This document shows, in pieces, positions 35,780 to 47,799 of a stretch of 64,000 nt of DNA (its first letter is position 1; every line of letters begins with the position of its first letter). The notes below the pieces were generated by a model. The model was not told where the DNA came from. It made no database searches and saw only the letters and a list, made by a program, of their open reading frames with translations. The position numbers and the translations under genes are program-made. The DNA is from Ailanthus altissimus (Eukaryota > Streptophyta > Magnoliopsida > Sapindales > Simaroubaceae). Location of the stretch: assembly GCA_946807835.1 (NCBI GenBank), contig OX327705.1:13732501-13796500 (forward strand), read 5' to 3'.

Positions 35780-36900
35780 TATGCATATCAAATATTGAAG
35801 GAGTCTGTACAGTTCAGCAGAGCTCCCAATGATGATCTTAATATGCATATCATAAATTTCTTAGAGATTTGTTATACCTTCAAGTATAATGAAGTCTCAG
35901 ATGATGCTGTCAAATTAAGACAATTCCCTTTTCTCCTTAAAGGACGGAGCCAAGAGTTGGTTGATGTTATTGCCATCAGGATCCATATCGACGTGCGATG
36001 ATTTAGCATAGAAGTTTCTAGTCAAGTTTGAATTACCAACAAAGACGACAAAAATAAGGAATAACATTACCTCATTTAGTCAAATTAATTGGAGAGTCAT
36101 TATATGAGGCATAGGAGCGCTTCAAAGACATGTTGAGGAAGTGTACTCACTATAGTATCCATAAATGGCTCTTAGTCTAAACATTCTATAATGGCCTACT
36201 TTGAGAACCATTGTAGATACTATTGCTGGAAGAGCTATAATAAATAAGTCCACGGCTAAGGCTTATGATCTACTTGAGGAGATTACGTCTAACAGTTACT
36301 AATGGCAGTAGAGAGAGTTACACCTAAGAGAGATTAGAGCATTCAATGCATTGGTAGCATAAATTAGTACCTTATCCAAGAAGTTTGATGCATTGAATGT
36401 TGTCAAAACCCAACAAGTGACATGCGACTTTTGTGGTAACCACATGAATAGGCAATGCATGGAAGCGGTAAATTATGTGGGCAATCTTAATAGACAACAA
36501 CCTAACCTATAATTTAACTTTTATAATTCGGAGTAGAGAGATCATCCTAACTTCTTTTGACATAACTATCAAGGGGAGTCATCTAGGCCAATGAATCCCC
36601 CAGGATTTCAGCCACTGCAAGAAAAGATGCAAGCTTTGGAAGATATTTTATACAATATGTAAAGTCCAACAATTCCATCTTACAGAATCATTTAGCGTCA
36701 TTGAAGAACTTAAAGGTTCAAATGGGACAACTTGTCGCAGCCATTAAGAAACAACCTCAAGGCACTCTACCAAGTGACACTGAGACAAATCTAAGAAATA
36801 TCGAGCAGTACCAAGCCATTAACTTGAGGAGTGGTAAGATCTTACAAGATAACATATTTAAACATCCACCTTTAACTATGAAGGAGAAAGAAGTGTAGAA
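35780..36900 (+). pseudogene. N3 gag (Athila)
   Basis: LKESVQFSRAPNDDLNMHII... (35795-36001), continuing through stops to YDLLEEITSNSY (about 36300), a degenerate knuckle CDFCGNHMNRQC (about 36424-36460) and the C-terminal segment MKNLKVQMGQLVAAIKKQ ... QAINLRSGKIL (36701-36898). The same domains exist, less damaged, in N5 on the other strand. Confidence 0.85.
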
Positions 36901-37329
36901 AAATGATGTGCATCCATATAAAATGCCTATACCCTTCCCTCAAAGGTTAAAAATGTGTCAAACAAGTGTAGAAACTAGTATTAAAATGCAACAACATTCT
37001 GAGGTGCAGCAAAAGTGACAAATCAGTAAAAAATACCGGTACTAATATATAAAAATAGCCCATTAACTCAAGCACTCCACCTCCACCATTCCCACAGAAG
37101 CTGTAAAAAGAGAAATTAAATAAGTAGTTTTCTAAATTTCTTAAAAGTTTTAAGAAATTTCTAAATGATGTGCAACCATATAAAATGCTATATCAATATT
37201 CTTTTTGTAGATGTGCTGGAACAAATTCCTAGTTATATCAAGTTTATGAAAAAGCATCATTTAAAGAAGACAAGACTAGAGGATTATGAAATAGTAGCAT
37301 TGACAGTAGAGTGTAGCGTTATTCTTTAG

Positions 37330-37953
37330 AAGAAGCTACCTCCTTAAAAATCCTAGGAGATTTACCATACCGTGCTCTATTAGCAATCATAACCTTGGTA
37401 TAGCTATATGTAATCTAGGAGCAAGCATTAATTTTATACCCCTCTCTCTATACAACAAGCTAGGTTTAAGAGAAGCAAAGCCTGTAAATGTCGCACTTTA
37501 TCGCTCTTTCTCCTATCTGAAAGAATTACTAAAGACGTGCTAATAAAGGTGGATAAGTTCATCTTCCCTGTAGATTTCATCGTTTTAAACATAGAAGAAA
37601 ATAAGATTCCCATCATCCTTAGAAGCCCCTTCCTAGCCCAGGATGAACGATCATTGATGTTAAAAAAGGGAGTTGCATAAGGGTGAAAGATTGACACTGT
37701 CACTTTTAAAGTCTTCAAGGAAATCAAGTTACCATCTGAAGGTGATGATTATTGTAGTATTGATGTAGTGCACCTAAATACCAAAGAGCTCAAAGATATA
37801 GAGATGTTGAATCCTCAAATAAAAAAGAAGGCATTAAGGCATAGAAAGAAAAGAAAGAAGATGATAAAGCAGTACCTTAATGAGAGGATCAAAGAAAAAG
37901 GCACAAGAGAATTACTTCACCAATCTAAGATTCAAGTCTTTTCGGAGAAGGGA
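37330..37953 (+). pseudogene. N3 aspartic protease and basic linker
   Basis: NLGASINFIPLSLYNKLGL (about 37408-37465) is the Athila protease active-site phrase, with the catalytic Asp of DLGAS changed to Asn, a G-to-A-type change. FIVLNIEENKIPIILRSPFL (about 37580-37640) is the second strand of the active site. A basic stretch, IKKKALRHRKKRKKMIKQY, follows (to about 37890). N5 begins at 37954. Confidence 0.82.
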
Positions 37954-39389
37954 TGTGTGTGCTATAGTAGCTAAGCGCAAGTGCACGCTATCCCATTAAT
38001 TAATATAGAATTTTAAGTCCAGATATCGATCCCACAGGGACTATGCGAGTCAAAACCCTAGATTATCTTTATTTGTGAATTCTATCCTTTGCTTTTATTT
38101 AGTTAATTGATAGATTTGGATTAATTAATTAAATTTCAGATTGTAATTTTCGGAATAAAAGTTAGGTAGGTACAATTTTAATAATTTGGATTTTCACAAG
38201 CTTTTTTCATTGTGCTCAAGAAGAAGTGATCAAAAATAAGCTTGAACTTTGTCCAAGATTCATGATATAAGAATTATCTCAAGCATTTATTATTTCCTAA
38301 AGACTTGTGAAAATAAATTCAGCCAATATTTTATTTCTTATCATGTATTAATGATCATCATCTCAACCAAAACTAGACAAAAAAAAATTACTCCACAAGA
38401 CAGCCACTCAAATTATGCAGTAAAAATAAACACAGGTTATGTGTTTTTCACCCCTAAACTTAAATTAGGCATTATCCTCAATGTCTAAAAATAAACTTAA
38501 AGTAAGAAAAACTCCTCTGGTAGATGAAGTTGAAGCAATGCAACATTGTTTCCCATTGATTGGACTGTAGTATTCATTTACTTCTAACACTTGAAATTCT
38601 TTGAGCTGCTTTCTTGAATGCTTGACTTGCTGATTTTATTCCTAAAAGAAACAAAGAAACTAACATAACTAAAACTGCAATTAAGCTAATAAAAATAAAA
38701 ATTTACTTGGGTTACCTTCCAATAAGCGCTTGATTTAACACCGTCAGCTTGGCGGGGGCTCTTTCTACTCTTATGGAGGATTAAAGTCAATAGTGGAAGC
38801 ATCTTTATATGTGAGCTTGTTAGGCTTCCTTTCTTTTAGCTTCCATATCTTCTTTATTAGATCTTGGGCAACAAATTGTTCCTCTTTCTCCTCGTTTTTC
38901 TCAGGAAAAAATTAAATCTTAAACCGGCGAAATGTCTTTTTTGTGCCCTTCTCTTCGATCATGTCATCGTACTGCTTCTTTTTCTTTTTTCTTTTTCTTC
39001 TTCTTCTTTTTTCTTCTCTTTCTATGCCTTAACACCTTCTTTTTTATGTGAGGATTCAATATCTCCATGTCTTTGAGCTCTTTGGTGTTTGATGGCACCA
39101 CATTATTGCTGCAATAGTCAAGTAATGTAGTGTGCATGGGTGATTCTGCTCTTTGTTACTAATATTTTCTACTGTGTTATCATTTTTTTGCACCTTAGAA
39201 TGTTGTTGCACTTTAATAACAGTTTCTACACGTTCCATTATTGAGAATTATGTACTTTTCTAAAATTTTGCACTATTTTCTAGACTGGTATGCTGCTGAT
39301 TTTTTGTTTCAACACTTGTTTAACATATCTTTCGCCTTTAAAGAAAATGAATAGGTGGTCTATATGGTTGCACTTTATTTTTCTGCACT

Positions 39390-40519
39390 TTCTTCTCATT
39401 TATACTTGGTGGTGGTGGTGTGAATATATTTTCTTGTAAGATCTTACCACTCCTCAAGTTGATGGCTTAGTATTGCTCTATATTCTCTTTTAGATTTATC
39501 TCAGTATCGCTTGGTAGAGTGCCTTGACGTCTCCTATTAATTGCAGTAACAAGTTGTCCTATTTGAACCTCTAAATTCTTTAAAGATGCTAAATGATTTT
39601 ATAGGATGGCATCATTGGACTTTATATATTGCACAAACATGTCTTTCAATGTCGGCTTCTTTTCTTGTGGTGGCAGAAATCCTGAGGGATTCATTGGTCA
39701 GGATGGCTCATCTTGGTTGTAATGCCAAGAGAAGTTTAGATGATTTCTCTACCTCGGATTATAGAAATTTGATTATGGGTTAGGTTGATGACGATTAAAA
39801 TTGCCCACATAATTCATTGCTTTCATGCACCGCCCATTCATATGGTTATCACCACAAAAGTTGCATGTCACTTGTTGAGTTTTGACGTTATTCAATGCAT
39901 CAAACTTCTTGGACAAAGTATTGATTTGAGCTATTAATGCATTGAATGAGTCAATTTCATATATACCGACAACTCTCTTAGGTGTAACTCTCTCTGCTGA
40001 TCATTGGTAACTATTTGACGTCATCTCTTCTAATAGATCATAAGCCTCATTTGTAGACTTATTCATTAAAGCTCCTCCAGCAGCAGCATCTACAATGGTC
40101 CTCAAATGGCCTATTAATCCATTATAGAACGTTTGGACTAATAGCCATTTAGAGACTCCATGATGAGGACATTTCCTCAACATGTCCTTAAAGCACTCCC
40201 ACGCCTCATACAACGACTCTTCATCAATCTGAATTAATGAAGTGATGTCATTTTTCATCTTTGCTATCTTTACTAGTGGAAAAAACTTGGCTAAGAACTT
40301 CTGTGCTAAATCTTTCCATGTCGATATAGATCCTGACGACAATGACATCAACCAACACTTAACTCTATCCCTTAAGAAAAAAGGGAATAATCTCAATCTG
40401 ATGGCATCATCGGAGACCCCATTGTACTTAAAGGTATCATAAATTTTCAAGAAGTTTATGATATGCATGTTAGGATCGTAATTGGGAGCTCCGCTGAACT
40501 GTATAGTTTCTTTCAGCAT
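39390..40519 (-). pseudogene. N5 gag, best preserved gag of the window
   Basis: A 172-codon open stretch (40519-40001): ETIQFSGAPNYDPNMHIINF, FFLRDRVKCWLMSLSSGSIS, DESLYEAWECFKDMLRKCPH, VDAAAGGALMNKS and YDLLEEMTSNSYQ, the complete capsid core of an Athila gag. After a stop come CNFCGDNHMNGRC (knuckle, about 39865) and the C-terminal QYXAINLRSGKIL region (about 39440). Function in the family: capsid formation around element RNA. Other gag frames nearby are far more damaged. Confidence 0.85.
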
Positions 40520-40813
40520 CTGAATAATATTCAGCTTAATCTGAAAGTTATTAGCGTTGATGGTTGGTCACCGAATACTAGACTAAATACCAATTGTAGT
40601 TGGGATAGCATACTCTTTTAAAGCTCTCTATGGTATCATGGGCTCAAACACATGATTATTGATGCGATCGTTGTTTCTCTCCATAGTATGAACTGTCAAA
40701 GAAAAAAAAAATCAACATAAAAAGAAGAAGATAAAATAAAAATAAAAATCTGAATTAAAAGTAAGTAACTTAGTATTAGTATTGATTTAAAGAATAGATA
40801 AAACTAGTCCTCG

Positions 40814-40834
40814 ACAACGGTGCCAAAAACTTAA
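40814..40834 (-). other. N5 primer-binding site (Athila type)
   Basis: The minus strand reads TTTTTGGCACCGTTGTCGAG just inside the 5' LTR, close to the canonical Athila-type primer site. Confidence 0.85.
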
Positions 40835-40837
40835 TTG

Positions 40838-42099
40838 TGTTTGCTATAGTAGCTAAGCGCAAGTGCACACTATCGTATCAAGTAATATAGGATTTTAAGT
40901 CCAGATATCGATCCCACAGAGACTATGCAATCTAAATCTATAAATCAAGTACTAAAATTGTACTTACCTAACTTTTATTCAGAAAATCACAATCTGAAAT
41001 TTAATTTATTAATCCAAATCTATCAATCAACTAAACAAAAGCAAAGGATAGATTCAAAAATAAAGATAATCTAGGATTTTGACTTGTCCCTTAGTATTTC
41101 ATTGGATTTATTAACTACTTAGTTAATCTCTTAATACCAATTGATTGGCTTAGACACTAATCTCATCACAAGCCTCTGTCGATGGTCAAGTAATTATATT
41201 ACACATTCTAATAGTTATCTATACGTCTATGGTAATCAAATCAGAATGTAATTCATTAAGATTAAGTCTAAATTATACCATACATGCCACCTAGGTATAT
41301 GTCTATCCTAGATGGAACTCATATTTGTTAGCCTATGATCATACATCATACTATCCTAGGCTAAACACATGAATCCCTCCGTCGAGTTTATTATGGTTCC
41401 TCAATCATTTAAAATATTGATCAAGTATAATGAAAGCATTAAATATAAGATAGAATGAATCAATTGAATATATCAAGTTCATAAACTAAAAATTAACACA
41501 ATCCAAATCCATATTAGGTTCACATAGTCTAACCTTAGATAAACAATTTAGCCCATCACAAAACTAAAAGTATCAAACCAATTCATAAAGATCAACAAGA
41601 ATAAGAACATAATGATAAAGAAAGAGAAGAAAAACTAATCAAAGTGACTCCTTGATGTGCTTCTCCCTCAATCTTGAGTTGAAGCTTGAATCTTGATTAT
41701 AGTTCTTCAATCTTTGGCTTTGATCTTTGATTTTCTGTTGTGAATTCTTTCTCTAAGTTTTTACCTCTTTTCTTCTCCTTTTCTTCCTCTCTTAGGGTTT
41801 TTGGCTTTCTATTTATAGGTTTTTATCTTCAAAATACTGTTTACGAGTCACTGTAGTAAAATACTGTTCACTACCACGAGCGCCGCGACGCTCAGTCGTT
41901 GGGTGTGGCAGCACCTAGCCCTGATGCCCCTTTTATATTTTAAGTGTAACTTTTTCGTTTAATGTCCGATTTGCCTCTCGTTTATTCTTATACGTCACAT
42001 TTTCTGTTGTGTATCTATTTATAATCAAAAAAATACAATTAAATAGTCAAATATTTATGATTTAGAGAAAAATACAAAAGTTGGGTATAAATCATATCA
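40838..42099 (-). repeat. N5 5' LTR
   Basis: 1.26 kb. Plus-strand ends TGTGTTTGCTATAG... and ...CATATCA. Minus TATA box CTATAAATAG at 41809-41818. The first 240 bases match 37954-38190, with CCAGATATCGATCCCACAG in both. Confidence 0.85.
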
Positions 42100-43862
42100 A
42101 AAAGCATGAGGAGAATGAGGTGAAAGCTGCCCTTGGTTTAATCAAGAAGATGTGAAAGCTAAAAGAAAGGAAAGCCAAGAAGATAACATACAAGGATGCT
42201 TCCACCATTAACTTTAATCCACCATGAGAGTAGAAAGAGCCCCGCTACGTTGACAACATTAAATCGAATGCTTTTTGGGAGGCAACCCAAGTAATTTTTA
42301 TTTATTTTTTATTTAGTTTCAGTTTTAGTTATGTTAGTTTCTTTTCTTTGTAGGAATAAAACAGCAAGAGGAATATTCAAGGAAGCAATATGAGCAATTG
42401 TAAGTGTTAGATTAAAGAAACTCTATAGTTCAATCACCAGGCAACAATGCTGCATTGCTTTAACTTCAATTGGTGGGGGAGTTTTTCTTACTTTTAAGAT
42501 TATTGTTTGAGATTGAGGACAATCTCTAATTTAAGTTTAGGGGTAGGAAACATATAATCTATATTTATTTTCGTTGCATAATCTGAGTAGTTGTCTTATG
42601 GGAATTTTCTTTAGTATTAATGATGACCATTAGTCCATGATAAGAATTTTATTGGCTGATTTTATTTTCATAAGTTTCTAAGAAATAATAGACGCTTGAG
42701 GTAATTCTTATATTATAAATCTTGAACTGATTTTAAATTTATTTTTTATCATTTATTCCGAATCACATTGAGATAAGCATGCATTGGCTGAATTTTTAGC
42801 TTAGAAATACTCATGCTTAAGCAGTACACCACAGTCTCAAAGATCAATATTTTAGAACTTTCTTGATTACTACTTGAGGTGAATCCTAGGAATCACATGA
42901 TTAAGAAAATGACATTAGGCTATCTTTGGACTGATTAAACTTTTTTGAGCCTACCTTATATGTATATTTATCCATAGTTACCCTACCTTAATACCCATTT
43001 TTTTTTTCTGTTTAACCACATTACAAGCCTCATGAATTTAAGCTTATTTATCCAAAAATGACCGATAGCACTATAAATCTTGAGTTTACTTAGAAATATT
43101 TTTTTTTTAAAAAGGTTGTGGTTGTATGAAAAGGGTACTAAAGTGGAAAGGCAATAAATCTTAAAGGTGCTTATCAATCTAAGTTTGGGGGTATATATAT
43201 ATATTAAAAAAAAAGAAGTTTAAATGCATAAATACCCTTACTTAAGAAAAAGAAGAAATTCTTTGCAAAACAATAATTAAAAGAAATATGAAAATATCAT
43301 AAGTTTGAGGGATAAGATAAATCAAGGAGAAAAGATCAAGAAGTTCTAAGTAAAGTTAAGTGTTAATGGTGTGATTTGCACTTTATATAAATCTTTATAT
43401 CCCACCTTAACCCTAGCCTTAAATTACAAGTCAAATAAAGTCCTAAATAAATCTCTAGACATATGTATTTCTAAATTAGTGGAGAAAAGTATGAATAGCA
43501 AGCTTATGGTAGTGTTATGAATAAAAATATGTCGTGACATCATCTTTATATAATTTCTTAAGTATCAAGTAAATCTAAGTTCTATTTAACTATTTACTTG
43601 CTTATTACACATACACACACATATACAAGTAATCAATTATAGAAAACAAAATGAAGAATTTGATGAATGGTATGGGGAATATTGAAAGTTGTTTACTGAA
43701 TTATAAAAAGACTTGTGCCATATCTACAGCTGTTGAGACAATTTTGATGATCATTTAATCAACCGAGGGTTGTTTAGTTTATTTTATTTTAGAGTTAATA
43801 AGTTGTAATTATTTGCTTTTGTTTTGCTTGAGGACAATAAAAGTCTTAAGATTGAAGGTATT
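42100..43862 (+). other. N3 3' untranslated interior
   Basis: Follows the protease linker once N5 is removed. About 42150-42560 matches the corresponding part of N5 (GATGCTTCCACCATTAACTT, GGCAACCCAAGTAATTTTTA), including a decayed RNA-like frame but no RT, RNase H or integrase motif. The rest (42560-43850) is AT-rich and ends TTAAGATTGAAGGTATT, the purine-rich tract before the 3' LTR. Confidence 0.75.
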
Positions 43863-46664
43863 TGATAGACGTACATCTACTAGTATATTTAGTACTTCGG
43901 CTTGGGTACTCTAAATTATGAATATTTAGCTATTTATTCGTGGTTTTGATCATAAATAGGTGCAAGAGGAAAATTGTGACAAATAGGAATAAACAGGAGT
44001 CGAATTGAACGAGAAACAAGCGAGATGCGCTCAAAATATACTATTAGGCAAACCCAAGCCTGGGCGCTACAACGCCTAAAGAAAAAAGCTGGGTGTCGCG
44101 GTGCCTAGCCGACCCTTCACCAAGATGCATTTCCAAGTTAAGATGCCGAGGCACTGAGACTCCAGTGCCACGGCCCCTGTGCAATGTATGAAAGACCTTT
44201 CTAAAACTCCTATTTTGACTTAGATTCAAAGTCTCTCGACCCTAGGATTTTTCATACTTATAAAAGCATTTTTTTATGAGCCAAAACATAGATTTTAAAG
44301 AAGCAAAAATGCAGAGAAATAATTCACATACAAAATTAAAATATCAAAATCAGGAAATCAAGATTCAAGTCAAGGAAGAGAGAGAGAGAGAGAAGCATAT
44401 CAAGGTGTCTTCTTGAATATTTTTTTTTATCTTTCCTAATTATTATATTCTTGTTCATGTTATTATACATGGATTGGTTTGCTACTTTTGGTTTTATTAT
44501 AAGCTAAATATTGTTTATCTAGGGTTAGACTTTTGAACCTAAGTATATAGTTCATTGATTCTTAGTTAATGAACTTAATACATATAATTGATTCATTCTA
44601 TTTTGAGTTTAATGCTTTCATTATATCTGGCCAAAATTTTGAATGATTGAGGGACCATGATGAACTTGACAAAGGGATTTATGTGTTTAACATAGGATAG
44701 TTTGATCCATGATCATAGGGTAATAACTATAAGTTCTATATATGATAGACATATACCTAGATGACATGTATGATATGATTTAGACCTGGTCATAATGAAT
44801 TACATTCTCATCTTATTATTGACACGTCCAGAATATAGGAGTTTATTCTCAAGTGTAGGATTTTTAAAGTACTAAATAACCAGGTGAGAATGAGATCGAT
44901 CCATAGGGAAGTAAAATTAAACTTACGACCTATAAATACTTTAAAGATAATTAATGCAGTATAAGATGTTTGTAAATATTAATTCAATTAACTAATTAAA
45001 ATAAATACTAAGGTTATAGGGATCCACTCTTGGTATATAAAGTAAGAATATATTCAACCTTTTTTTTTATAACTCAATTAGAATCCTCACACAAATGAGG
45101 TTCCAACTGAAAGATATAACAATTATAGTTCATTACCATTTATATAATAACTAGTATTTCTTTTTTTCAAATATTATACACCAAATCTTATAAATGGGTT
45201 CAAGTATTTATCATGCTAATATTTATATTTATCTACAATAAATCTAGACTCCCATTTTACAAGAAAGGGTATATATGCCAAATCTTATAAATGGTTTCAA
45301 GAATTCATTGTGCTAACTATAAAAGTTATCCATAATAAATTAAGATACATCACTTTAGAAGAAAGGGTATTAATATTACAAACAAAATAAATACATCATA
45401 TATAAATTTCATAACTTAAGAATGAAACATTAAATTCATGAATAAGAGTTGAGTATATCTTATTACCTTGTCAAGAGCTTTATCCTTTCACCTTAACATA
45501 AAGAAAATTACTTGGATATAATAAAACTAAAGAAAAAGAACAGAAATGGAAGAAGAGATAACATGACTTTAGAATAGTAAACAAGAGAAATAATATTACA
45601 AAGAGATAATACAAAAGATAAGTATTTTAAACTAGAATCTAGCTCTTTAATTATATTCATTAGGTATAAACATGCTACCTATTTATAGAAAAATATGGAT
45701 AAATCAAGACAAATGAAGAGGGAACCACTTGAATGATAAAAGTTAAGAATGGTGGCAAATAATTTACATTGATTATAATTAATGTACCCACTTAATTATC
45801 TAATTTAGAATTGATATGATCCGAATTAGCTGTCACTCAAAACATCAAAATTGTATAAAATTCTCTTATCTTTCCAAATTGAGTTGTCTCATACGTATTA
45901 GATAAGTATTTCTATAGTTATAGGCCAAATACTGATGACTATTTAGATTAGGACTGTACTGCAGATCAATTTGTTCTAAGCTATTTTTACCCTCTAAACA
46001 CTCGAATTTCAAATGCCTTGTGAAATAGAAAATGTTAGTCCATTAAGTCAAATCTTCATAGGATCAAGAATCACTCCAATTGGTTTCTTAGGTAGAAAGC
46101 TGTGTCTATTTTACCGAACCTACCACAAAATAGTTAAAAGCTAATTAGGTATAATATTGTAAACATACTCAAGTAAAGGGGGTTAAAGACACTAGTAATA
46201 CAAAACAATGATACAAAACCTTTATTAAATATGTAATTTTAAGTGTTCATCAATTACCATAGACATATAGATAATTGTTAGAATGCGTAATATAGTCACT
46301 CGACCATTGACATAAGTTTGTGATGAGATTAGAGTCTAGCCAATTAATTTGTATTAAGAAATTAATTAAGATGTTAATAAATCTAATAAAATATTAGGGG
46401 ATAAGTCTAAACCCTAGATGATTATTAATTAATGAATTCAATTATTTATTTATTTGTTATTTAGCTTTAGTTTAATTTGATAGAATTAGTTAATTAATTG
46501 AATTTTAGATTTTGGTTTTTTTGAATAAAAGTTTAGTTATAATTTTATTACTTAATTGAAGAATTAGATCACATAGTCTTTATAGAAACGATATCTAGAC
46601 TTAAAATCCTAAATTACTTGATATAATAGCGTGCGCTCGTGCTTAGTTACTAAATCATCAATCA
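43863..46664 (+). repeat. N3 3' LTR, split by N4
   Basis: TGATAGACG...CATCAATCA. Partner of 33891-35390 after removal of 44820-46252. Keeps TATAAAAG at 44259-44266. Confidence 0.87.
44820..46252 (-). mobile_element. N4: solo LTR (1.4 kb) in the N3 3' LTR
   Basis: Ends TGACACGTCC... and ...GTTCATCA. Flanks ATTAT (44815-44819) and ATTAC (46253-46257), one C/T change. A minus-strand TATA box CTATAAATAG at 45679-45688 and the GATCGATCCATAGGGAAG phrase suggest minus orientation. No coding content. The family differs from N6/N7. Confidence 0.78.
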
Positions 46665-46705
46665 CACTTGCGGTTTCAATTTGCATGTGTATAATTTCAC
46701 GAACA

Positions 46706-47130
46706 ATCTTAGGGGGGGAACATTGGGATCTGATTGTACCCAAAAAAAAGCATCCAAAAAGCTAAGTAATTCACGCCCTGCCGTAAAGTCAACTAGCTAA
46801 TCTATTTTAGGGATAGGGAACCTGTCTTTAGGGCACGCTTTATTCAGGTCGATGAATTCAACGCACATCCTCCACTTTTCATTTGCCTTTTTACCATGAC
46901 AATATTAGCTAGCCCCTCAGGGTAGTGTACTTTCCTAATGAATCTTATGGCTAATAGTTTTTCTACTTCTGCTGCCATTGCTTCATTCATTTTTTGGTTA
47001 AATATCCTCTTCTTTCTGCTTAATTGACCTAAAAGCTAGACTGACTGCTAGCATATAGGAAGCAAGTGCTGGCTTGATTCCTGACATATCCTCATGCGAC
47101 CATGCAAAGATGTCTAAGAATTCTAGTACT
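46706..47130 (-). pseudogene. G1 reverse transcriptase, N-terminal half
   Basis: The minus strand reads EVEKLLAIRFIRKVHYPEGL, LANIVMVKRQ, then LVDFTAGRELLSFLDAFFGY and NQIPM, the fingers and first catalytic-Asp region (LDAFFGYNQI). Stops and frameshifts throughout. Continues at 30263 on the far side of N2. Confidence 0.87.
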
Positions 47131-47260
47131 AGTGCTATTACCCTTCTTTACCTTTACGTTCTAACTATGATCCAATCTTATATAACTTTTTGAGTGTATC
47201 AAATTTGACCTAGACTGGGCTCAACTCTTCTACTAACTTAAGTGACTCCTTATCATTGTC

Positions 47261-47705
47261 TTATGGATCAACAATAAAAATGCAATAAGTCCTTTTAACT
47301 AACAATGCATAACAACTTCTAGCCATTTTTTGGTTCTCAGATATAACACTTATCCCCTCTCCAGTAGGGAACTTGATCTTCAAATAGTATATGGATAAGG
47401 CTGCATTAATGTTCCTAAAACATGGCCACCCAAGTAAGATCTTATATGTGAACGGTTGGTCAAGCACCACAAAGCTGGTCTATCACAGCTCTTTCGTATA
47501 ATTGTTGGCCCAAAGTTATGGGAAGGGCCATAATGCTGAGCTGCGTTACATAACCTTCTTTGAACCTCTGTAGCGGTGTTTGGGTTCTTCGATATAGGTT
47601 CTTAATCATTAACTCCTCCAAGGTTTCATTAAATATTATATCAACCAAACTCCTAAAGTTAACAAATACCTTGTTAATTTTCATGAATGCTACCTGCACA
47701 GCCAC
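47261..47705 (-). pseudogene. G1 aspartic protease
   Basis: Two overlapping frames: AVQVAFMKINKVFVNFRSLV with LVDIIF where the active-site DTGS-like strand should be (47705-47460), then VLDQPFTYKILLGWPCFRNI and YYLKIKFPTGEGISVI (47470-47261), the LGRP-type strand and tail typical of Tat proteases. A frameshift joins them. Confidence 0.82.
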
Positions 47706-47799
47706 AATAAGTGCATCATCACGCGGGTAGCTTACTCCCTAGGCATCATCCTCAATAAACATGAAAGGGACTGCTTCTTGCAGTCGTGGTTTTTTGGCC

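Larger units (their letters stand above)
37954..42099 (-). mobile_element. N5: Athila-like gag element, opposite strand, inserted in N3
   Basis: Minus orientation. The 5' LTR is 40838-42099, the primer site 40814-40834, gag 40519-39390, then a 3' untranslated part (about 38880-38190) and only the first 240 bases of the 3' LTR (37954-38190) remain joined to it. Most of protease is missing: gag C-terminus passes into CSNNVVPSNTKELKDME-like linker. N3 sequence resumes at 42100. I could not read a clean target duplication. Confidence 0.82.
33891..46664 (+). mobile_element. N3: Athila-like gag-protease element without pol, inserted in the N2 3' LTR
   Basis: The 5' LTR 33891-35390 and the 3' LTR 43863-46664 share TGATAG... 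and ...ATCAATCA ends. The target duplication CATTT/CACTT is confirmed by the intact N2 5' LTR, which reads CACTT there. The interior has the Athila-type primer site, gag, protease and a long 3' leader, but goes from protease straight into the 3' untranslated part. The interior is broken by N5 and the 3' LTR by N4. Confidence 0.87.
30264..46705 (+). mobile_element. N2: Athila-like gag-only element, inserted in G1 RT and itself interrupted by N3
   Basis: The 5' LTR 30264-31667 is followed by TTTTTGGCACCGTTGCTAGG, the Athila-type primer site. The 1.5 kb interior has gag only. The 3' LTR starts near 33211 and is split: its last 41 bases, ending CACGAACA, are at 46665-46705 beyond N3. On both sides G1 reverse transcriptase resumes. 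A clean target duplication could not be read (left ...TCTCT, right ATCTT). Confidence 0.8.

Noticed and set aside
37949..42104. Target-site duplication for N5.
   Set aside because: Left AGGGA and right AAAAG do not agree convincingly; left unresolved.
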